A stretch of 64,000 bases of DNA from contig JASNZW010000004.1 in the NCBI GenBank assembly GCA_048499435.1, positions 124,001 through 188,000 of the forward strand, read 5' to 3'. This DNA is from DAOTWC01 sp048499435 (lineage in GTDB: Bacteria > Chloroflexota > Anaerolineae > Aggregatilineales > Phototrophicaceae). Position numbers and translations under genes: made by a program. Positions 59,283-64,000 of the stretch are shown one piece after another (positions within the stretch are counted from its first letter, which is position 1; the number at the start of each line of letters is the position of its first letter). The notes below the pieces were generated by a model. It saw only the letters and a list, made by a program, of their open reading frames with translations. It was not told the DNA's origin and did not search any database.

Positions 59283-59642
59283 TCAGGCCTGCTGGTGCAT
59301 CTGGCTGAGGGCGGCCAGCTTCTCGAAGGTGGGCAGGTCGCGCACGGCCAGGTCGGCCAGCATTTTACGGTCAATCTCGACGTTAGCCTGCTTCAGGCCG
59401 TAGATGAAACGGCTGTAGCTGAGGCCGCTGAGGCGGGACGCCGCGTTGATGCGGGTGATCCACAGCCGGCGCATGTCGCGGCGGCGGTTGCGGCGGTCGC
59501 GGTAAGCGTACCACAGGCTCTTGAGCATGGCCTCGTTGGAACGGCGGAACAGTCGCCCGCGCGTGCCCCACTGGCCCTTAACCATCTTGAGGACTTTTTT
59601 ATGGCGGCGGCGCCGCGTGAAGCCGGTTTTTGTCCTTGCCAC
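59283..59642 (-). CDS. rplT: 50S ribosomal protein L20
   Basis: A 119-residue protein beginning at a GTG (VARTKTGFTRRRRHKK) with AGGAG about 8 bases upstream. The ATG at 59660 would include the ribosome site inside the coding sequence and is rejected. RRDMRRLWITRINAASRLSG is typical L20. L20 is needed early in 50S assembly and often represses its own operon. Last gene of infC-rpmI-rplT. Confidence 0.96.
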   Translation of the reverse strand: MARTKTGFTRRRRHKKVLKMVKGQWGTRGRLFRRSNEAMLKSLWYAYRDRRNRRRDMRRLWITRINAASRLSGLSYSRFIYGLKQANVEIDRKMLADLAVRDLPTFEKLAALSQMHQQA

Positions 59643-59721
59643 GGTAATAGACTCCTGCAAGCAAATGCCCAGAGCCGTCGCCCTGGGCGGAAACGATCAA
59701 CCGATAACAGCGCAGCCGGTG

Positions 59722-59955
59722 TCAGGCCGGCGGGTTAGCGCGGTAGCGCGCAAGATAAGGGGCCAGTCGGCGCACCCGTTTAGCGTCGCCGCTGGCGACC
59801 GGCAGCATGGTGGTGAACTTGGCTTTGGTGCGTTTGGGGGTGTTGCGGCGCAGGTGGCTTTTGCCGCCTTTGGTGCGCACAACTTTACCGGTTCCGGTCA
59901 CCCGAAAGCGTTTAGCCGTCGCTTTATGCGTCTTGAGTTTGTATTTCTTGCCCAC
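59722..59955 (-). CDS. rpmI: 50S ribosomal protein L35
   Basis: A 77-residue basic protein with the L35 signature KLKTHKATAKRFRVTGTGK and a C-terminus slightly longer than usual (65 residues is common), caused by the tail APYLARYRANPPA. It sits between infC and rplT in the canonical order. Confidence 0.95.
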   Translation of the reverse strand: MGKKYKLKTHKATAKRFRVTGTGKVVRTKGGKSHLRRNTPKRTKAKFTTMLPVASGDAKRVRRLAPYLARYRANPPA

Positions 59956-59971
59956 AGCTTTTGCTCCAGCG

Positions 59972-60496
59972 TTACTTTTTCTTGTCCGGGATCGGGGCGA
60001 GAATCATCAGCATAGTGCTGCCTTCGAGGCTGGGAGCCTGTTCGACCGTGGCGATCTCCTTCAATTCCTTGGCGATCGCTTCCAGCCGCACACGCGCGAT
60101 ATCCGGGTAGTCGCGCTCACGCCCGCGAAAGCGCACGCGCACCCGCACCTTCATCCCATCCTCGATCCATTTACGCGCGTCGCGCACCTTAAACCCCAGA
60201 TGGTGGTCGTCAGTCTTGGGGCGCAGTTGAATCTCCTTGACTTCGATCACCTTCTGCTGTTTGCGCGCCTTGCGCTCGCGCCGCTGCCGCTCATACTGGA
60301 ACTTACCAAAGTCCATGATGCGGCAGACTGGCGGCTTGACGTTCGGCGAGACCTCTACCAGGTCCAACCCGCGTGACTCAGCCAGCGCCAGCGCCTCGCT
60401 CAGCGGCATGACACCGATGTTTTCATTGGTGTCGGAGATCAGGCGCACTTCCCGCGCGCGTATCTGGTCGTTGATGTGCAATTCCGGCGAACTGAT
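59972..60496 (-). CDS. infC: Translation initiation factor IF-3, probable ATC start
   Basis: The IF-3 sequence is clear: NDQIRAREVRLISD, then VSPNVKPPVCRIMDFGKF and the C-domain IQLRPKTDDHHLGFKVRD. In frame there is no ATG or GTG near the start: codons upstream are TAA, GCT, ATC, AGT, TCG, CCG, GAA, TTG. The ATC at 60496 has GAGAGGGTGAG ending 6 bases upstream, whereas the TTG at 60481 is 21 bases from it. An ATC start gives 174 residues beginning (M)SSPELHINDQ, matching IF-3 relatives. Rare start codons (AUU, AUC) are a known self-regulation device of infC. Confidence 0.93.
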   Translation of the reverse strand: MSSPELHINDQIRAREVRLISDTNENIGVMPLSEALALAESRGLDLVEVSPNVKPPVCRIMDFGKFQYERQRRERKARKQQKVIEVKEIQLRPKTDDHHLGFKVRDARKWIEDGMKVRVRVRFRGRERDYPDIARVRLEAIAKELKEIATVEQAPSLEGSTMLMILAPIPDKKK

Positions 60497-60662
60497 AGCT
60501 TACTCACCCTCTCTGGCATAAACTCACAAGGCTGCGCGGATAGGTGGCCGCGGTACAAGGCTCCAGATACAGCCTCTACGCGCTTCGGTGCGGCGCTGGG
60601 AATGTCGGGAAGACGATGGAGCGTAACGCCGAACAACCGCGCCCTCTGGGGCGCATGCCCAC
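60497..60662 (-). promoter_or_regulatory. 5' leader of infC-rpmI-rplT
   Basis: About 165 bases separate the promoter from the infC start and contain no gene. A perfect hairpin GCGCCC/GGGCGC lies at 60639-60654, and GC-rich segments could pair further. This operon commonly has a regulatory leader bound by L20 or controlling early termination; I cannot identify a known class here. Confidence 0.45.
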
Positions 60663-60669
60663 CTGCGTG

Positions 60670-60699
60670 ATTATAGCATACACAATTACCAGCACGCAA
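60670..60699 (-). promoter_or_regulatory. Promoter of infC-rpmI-rplT
   Basis: On the minus strand TTGCGT (60699-60694), an 18-base spacer and TATAAT (60675-60670) with TGC just before it, an exact extended -10. Confidence 0.8.
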
Positions 60700-60727
60700 G
60701 ATTAATGTGGGCTGAATTACCCGCCGC

Positions 60728-61087
60728 TTACAGGCTGTCGCGCTGGCGCGCCAGCGCGGCGAAGATCGGCGGGCGGGCGGCGGTGAAGGCGCGCACCTCA
60801 GCCAGCGCCTGGTCGAAGCTGGCCAGCAGCTCGTCGTCCTCGCCCTTGAAGCGGCGCAGCGTCTGCGCGGCGCAGGCGGCGCAGCCGCGCATGGCGCGGT
60901 AGCTGTCGGTCTCGCAGCTCAGGCAGCCGTTGAGGCGGATCATCATCAGCATGAAAGCCAGCGTTTCCTCGTGGGTTTCCGGCAGCGCGATGATGCGATC
61001 TACCAGCGCCTGCCAGCGCGGCCCGCGCTGGCCGCGCAGCGAGGGAATCGCGTGGTGCGGAAACATCAGCTCGTTGTCGGTGTACAT
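60728..61087 (-). CDS. Small protein with two CXXC motifs, unknown
   Basis: A 119-residue protein that looks all-helical. It has CLSC and CAAC motifs 12 residues apart (around 53-72) with RLNGCLSCETDSYRAMRGC between helices, a spacing that could bind zinc or an iron-sulfur cluster, or resemble AhpD-like redox proteins. No signal peptide. It lies upstream of the infC promoter on the same strand and is divergent from the next lipoprotein gene. I do not recognise a named family. Confidence 0.7.
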   Translation of the reverse strand: MYTDNELMFPHHAIPSLRGQRGPRWQALVDRIIALPETHEETLAFMLMMIRLNGCLSCETDSYRAMRGCAACAAQTLRRFKGEDDELLASFDQALAEVRAFTAARPPIFAALARQRDSL

Positions 61088-61180
61088 TGTTCCGTCCCCA
61101 GTAAGCCCGGCCGCACAGACGACGATAACATAAAGTGGGCGGGGAAGGCAACCGAATTCAGGAAGTGGCGCGGCGCGGTG

Positions 61181-61186
61181 TATACT
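61181..61186 (+). promoter_or_regulatory. -10 box of the lipoprotein-HAD pair
   Basis: TATACT preceded by TG lies 31 bases before the ATG at 61218. Confidence 0.5.
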
Positions 61187-61217
61187 GAAGGCTGCCAGTC
61201 ACGATTTGGAGGGTGCT

Positions 61218-62399
61218 ATGCGGCCTGCGCTGCTGCTGCTGATACTGCTGCTGGCCGGCTGTGAGGGCGGCGCGGTTCTGTTCGCGCCGGCGCCGCCGCC
61301 GCCAGACACCGCGCCAGTGCGCTATGAACACCCCGGCGGGGTGTTTTCCGTGGATGTGCCGCCTGGCTGGGCGGTCTCGGACCAGAACACGACCGCGCTG
61401 GCGACGGCTTTTTTCTCGCTGCCAGGGGCGCACGACCCGGCGCTGACGGTGGCCGTCGTCAACCTGGGGCGCGCGCTGGACGGGCCGGCGCTGGCGGCGC
61501 TGCTGGACGAATACCAGACGCGGCTGCGGCCCGACGCGGGCCGCTATATCGAGCAGGACCGCCGGGCGATGGGCGATGGAAGCTGGCGGCTGACGGGCGT
61601 GCGCACGCTGCCCGGCGGCGCGCCGCTGCCGCTGAACACGTTTATCGAGCAGGCTGGCACGCTGCTGCTGGTGATCGAGGCGGTGGTCCCGGCGGAGGTG
61701 GAGCGCCAGGCGGCGCTGCAAACCGCCGTGAACAGCGTGCGCCTCAACCCGGAGGCCGCGCTGGAGCCGGCGGACGCTGGCGTGCTGGCGGCGGCGGCGC
61801 TGCCGCTGGACATCACCCGCCTCTACGCCTGGACGACGCCGGACGGCGTGCTGTTTATCACCGGCGAGGCGGCCAACCGGGGCGCTGAAGGCGTCGCCGG
61901 GCTGCCGGTGCGCGCTGTCCTCTACACCAGCGACGGCGCGGCGGTGGCGGAGGCGGTTGACACGGTGATGGGGCACGCGCTGGCGCCGGGCGGGTTCGCG
62001 CCGTTCAGCCTGCGCTTCGGCCAGGGGTGGCCCGCGCAGGCGACGCGCTTCACGCTGGCGCTGGGCGGCGCTGACTGGCTGCCAGCGGTGGATGTCGTCT
62101 ACGGGCCGGAAAACCTGGACTGGATTGACGAGTCGCGCTTTGACGACGCCGGGCGGCTGCTGATCAGCGGCGTAGTGACGAACGTCGGTGCTGAGCTGGT
62201 CGGCGGGCTGCGGGCCGTCGCCACTGTGTTTGACGCCGCCGACAACGTGATCGCCGCCGGCTTCAGCGACATCGCCGGGGCGCGCCTGGGGCCGAACGAG
62301 TCCGCCCCGTTTGAGATAGTCATACCGGAGACTGGCGGCGACCCGGCGCTGTACACAGTCAGCGTGCAGGGCACAGCCGCCGCTGGAGGCGCGCCATGA
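61218..62399 (+). CDS. Lipoprotein with PsbP/DUF1795-like and FxLYD-like domains
   Basis: From the ATG at 61218 (GGAGG upstream) this is 393 residues with lipobox LAGC (Cys15). Residues 35-175 begin YEHPGGVFSVDVPPGWAV, the pattern of PsbP/DUF1795-like domains. Residues 190-380 form two beta-rich segments with TNVGAELVGGLRAVATVFDA, like the FxLYD domain of exported proteins. I infer a surface lipoprotein that binds a partner or ligand. Its stop overlaps the HAD gene start by four bases. Confidence 0.82.
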   Translation: MRPALLLLILLLAGCEGGAVLFAPAPPPPDTAPVRYEHPGGVFSVDVPPGWAVSDQNTTALATAFFSLPGAHDPALTVAVVNLGRALDGPALAALLDEYQTRLRPDAGRYIEQDRRAMGDGSWRLTGVRTLPGGAPLPLNTFIEQAGTLLLVIEAVVPAEVERQAALQTAVNSVRLNPEAALEPADAGVLAAAALPLDITRLYAWTTPDGVLFITGEAANRGAEGVAGLPVRAVLYTSDGAAVAEAVDTVMGHALAPGGFAPFSLRFGQGWPAQATRFTLALGGADWLPAVDVVYGPENLDWIDESRFDDAGRLLISGVVTNVGAELVGGLRAVATVFDAADNVIAAGFSDIAGARLGPNESAPFEIVIPETGGDPALYTVSVQGTAAAGGAP

Positions 62400-62860
62400 T
62401 CGAGCTTGCTATACCGGGGCGCGCGCCGCTGGCGCTGGCGCACCTGGTGCTGGACGTGAACGGTACGATCGCGCTGGATGGCGCGCTGCTGCCGGGCGTG
62501 AAAGCGCGCCTTGACCGGCTGCGCGAGCAGGTCGAGGTGCACCTGCTGACGGCGGACACGCACGGCCAGCAGGCCGCCATTGACGCTGAGCTGGGGCTGC
62601 GCGCCAGCATTATCACGCGCGGGACGCCGGAGAAAGGCGCTTATGTGCTGGCGCTGGGAGCGGACCGCGTGGCGGTGATGGGTAACGGCGCTAACGACGC
62701 GGCGATGTTTAACGCCGCCGCGCTGCGCATCGCGGTGCTGGGGCCGGAAGGGCTGGCGGCGGACCTGCTCAAAAGCGCCGATGTGCTGGTCAGTGACCCG
62801 TGCGCCGGCCTTGACCTGCTGCTGCACCCGCGCCGGCTGGCCGCCACGCTGCGGCGGTGA
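62396..62860 (+). CDS. HAD-superfamily protein, soluble P-type-ATPase-like
   Basis: A 154-residue HAD protein with motif I LDVNGTIALDG, motif II threonine in LLTADTH, lysine in TRGTPEKGAY and motif III GNGANDAAM. The layout matches the small soluble family related to the catalytic part of P-type ATPases (COG4087). The second acid of motif I, usually Asp in phosphatases (DxD), is Asn here, so activity may be altered. It is coupled to the lipoprotein gene. Confidence 0.88.
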   Translation: MIELAIPGRAPLALAHLVLDVNGTIALDGALLPGVKARLDRLREQVEVHLLTADTHGQQAAIDAELGLRASIITRGTPEKGAYVLALGADRVAVMGNGANDAAMFNAAALRIAVLGPEGLAADLLKSADVLVSDPCAGLDLLLHPRRLAATLRR

Positions 62861-62938
62861 ACGCGCCGGGCTTTCGCGGCGGCGTAAGACAGATGCTCCG
62901 TTTCAGCTAAGCTTTTGTTTTATGCAAGGCAACCCGCA

Positions 62939-62944
62939 TATAAT
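62939..62944 (+). promoter_or_regulatory. -10 box of the trypsin-like protease gene
   Basis: TATAAT followed by GGG lies 38 bases before the ATG at 62982, with TTGTTT 18 bases upstream as a partial -35. Confidence 0.6.
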
Positions 62945-62981
62945 GGGTTTAGCGTGGGATTTTGCTGATGGAGAATTTATT

Positions 62982-64000
62982 ATGCGCTGCTTTGAAGACT
63001 GGATACGGGCGGGGGTTCTCACACATCGGACGGCAGCGCTGGCGCTAACGTTGACGCTGCTGCTGATCATCGGTGGCGCGGCGCTGGCACAGGATCGGCT
63101 GCCGACAGCGCAGATTGAGGAACTGGCGCGCAGCGTGGTACTGGTTGAGGCCTATGTGAACGGCGAACCGGTGTCGTTTGGGTCTGGAACGATCATTAAC
63201 GCCACCGGCACGATTTACACCAACCGGCACGTGGTTGAGGGGGCGAGCGACTACGCTATCTACATGCTCGACGACCTCAACGAACAGCCCACGCTGCGCT
63301 ATTACGCGGCGCTGTACCTGATGTTCGACCAGATGGACTTCGCCATTTTGCAGATCAACCGCGACGCCAACGGGCGGGCGATCCTGCCCGGCTCGCTTGA
63401 TCTGCCGTTTATAGATGTGGCTGCGGATTATCACCTCAGCGATTCGCTGGTGCGCGGCGACCGCATCCACATCTTCGGCTATCCGGGTATCAGCGATGGC
63501 TACCTGGCCGTGACCTCTGGCGCGGTCACCACGATCCGCAACGGCGATATCGGCGGCATGCGGATGCCGGTGTGGCTGCAAACCGACGCCGAGGCCGCGC
63601 CCGGCAACAGCGGCGGGCTGGTCGTTGACGCCGACGGCAAGCCGGTTGGCATCCCGACGACGGTTTCGGCGGAGGCCACGACCGGCGGACGCTTCACCGG
63701 CATCCTGCCGCTGGCGGCTGTGTACGAGCTGTCGCAGCTTCCGGCGTCACAGTCGGGGGCGTCTGGCCCGTCGCAGGGCACGACCGGCAAGCCGGATACA
63801 ACGACTACCCAACAGCCAGCCGACGCGCCGGGCATGCCTAACGAAAACTGGACGTGCGACACTGGCGAGGCTATCACCAACGGCACGCGCGTTACCGTCG
63901 TGATGATGCGCTCCGGGTTCAACTACACGCTGACGGCGCTGGGCGTCAACGGCTTTGACCCGGTAATTATGGTGGTGGATTCCCGCGAGAGCAGCGGCTT
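62982..64000 (+). CDS. Secreted trypsin-like serine protease, partial
   Basis: The frame is open from the ATG at 62982 to the window edge (339 codons), so the C-terminus is missing. A signal peptide (about 17-37, ending ALAQ) is followed by a trypsin/HtrA-like domain with catalytic His83 (NRHVVEGA), Asp119 (MDFAILQI) and Ser210 (APGNSGG). After a Ser/Thr/Pro/Gln linker (about 245-275) a second domain starts (ENWTCDTGEAITNGTRVTVV). Likely an extracellular protease; no PDZ domain is seen before the cut. Confidence 0.88.
   Translation, partial: MRCFEDWIRAGVLTHRTAALALTLTLLLIIGGAALAQDRLPTAQIEELARSVVLVEAYVNGEPVSFGSGTIINATGTIYTNRHVVEGASDYAIYMLDDLNEQPTLRYYAALYLMFDQMDFAILQINRDANGRAILPGSLDLPFIDVAADYHLSDSLVRGDRIHIFGYPGISDGYLAVTSGAVTTIRNGDIGGMRMPVWLQTDAEAAPGNSGGLVVDADGKPVGIPTTVSAEATTGGRFTGILPLAAVYELSQLPASQSGASGPSQGTTGKPDTTTTQQPADAPGMPNENWTCDTGEAITNGTRVTVVMMRSGFNYTLTALGVNGFDPVIMVVDSRESSG

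Noticed and set aside
60439..60699. 86-codon frame overlapping the infC start and leader
   Set aside because: It covers the infC promoter and leader in another frame and has no family-like sequence.
1..64000. Phage, insertion sequence, integron or genomic-island signs
   Set aside because: No transposase, integrase or recombinase gene, no tRNA-adjacent direct repeat, and no obvious base-composition break except the short AT-richer gap at 25306-25596.

Overview
The window is GC-rich (about two thirds G+C) bacterial chromosome with dense coding on both strands, short intergenic gaps and many ATGA/GTGA start-stop overlaps. No plasmid, phage, insertion sequence or CRISPR locus is visible. The gene set suggests an aerobic, non-phototrophic member of the Chloroflexota (Anaerolineae-like): Thr/Pro-rich stalk proteins on the cell surface, SH3b and WD40 proteins, DUF4432 and DUF4342 proteins, a fused cytochrome b next to a full Ccm system, and sugar ABC importers. 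The phylum is inferred from gene content, not from a marker-gene search. I found 65 protein genes (the first and last cut by the window edges) and one tRNA gene.

Region 1 (1-12.9 kb, all minus strand) is respiratory. A Rieske protein, a large fused cytochrome b and a membrane-anchored dihaem cytochrome c form a cytochrome bc-type complex. A small membrane protein and a cytochrome c maturation (System I) cluster follow: ccmE-ccmF-ccmH-ccmG-(ccmI-like)-(unknown membrane protein)-ccmA-ccmB-ccmC-ccmD. The CcmE carries a cysteine, not a histidine, as its likely haem handle. A lipoprotein gene runs off the left edge.

Region 2 (13.1-20.8 kb) holds an RNA-processing group: RNase D, a beta-CASP metallo-beta-lactamase, a small acidic protein ending in a sliding-clamp-type motif, and tadA. 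A 350-bp nested hairpin repeat interrupts the group. Then come small membrane proteins, an M23-peptidase/propeller protein and a FAD oxidoreductase. Region 3 (20.9-31 kb) is cell-envelope work: an orphan LutA-like protein, a BcsA-like glycosyltransferase, two GT-C-like membrane proteins, a WD40 protein, a triple-SH3b protein, a pterin dehydratase and an L,D-transpeptidase.

Region 4 (31-46.9 kb) contains a CUT1 sugar ABC importer without its ATPase, the yceD-sigA operon under a near-consensus promoter, an unknown 201-residue protein behind a long palindrome, a dephospho-CoA kinase fused to a GNAT-like domain, a serine-type pair (serA plus class V aminotransferase), a calpain-family protease, a CUT2 sugar importer and a short-chain dehydrogenase. 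Region 5 (47-64 kb) contains two paired Thr/Pro-rich surface proteins with a PpiC lipoprotein, tRNA-Ser(CGA), clpB, a sugar-aldolase operon, dihydrolipoamide dehydrogenase, a TrmH methyltransferase, the infC-rpmI-rplT operon (infC apparently starting at ATC), a lipoprotein/HAD pair and a secreted trypsin-like protease cut by the right edge.

Promoters are readable in many gaps: TATAAT-like -10 boxes, often followed by a G-rich stretch, lie a short distance before the genes. Several sugar operons carry perfect stem-loops between their first and second genes.
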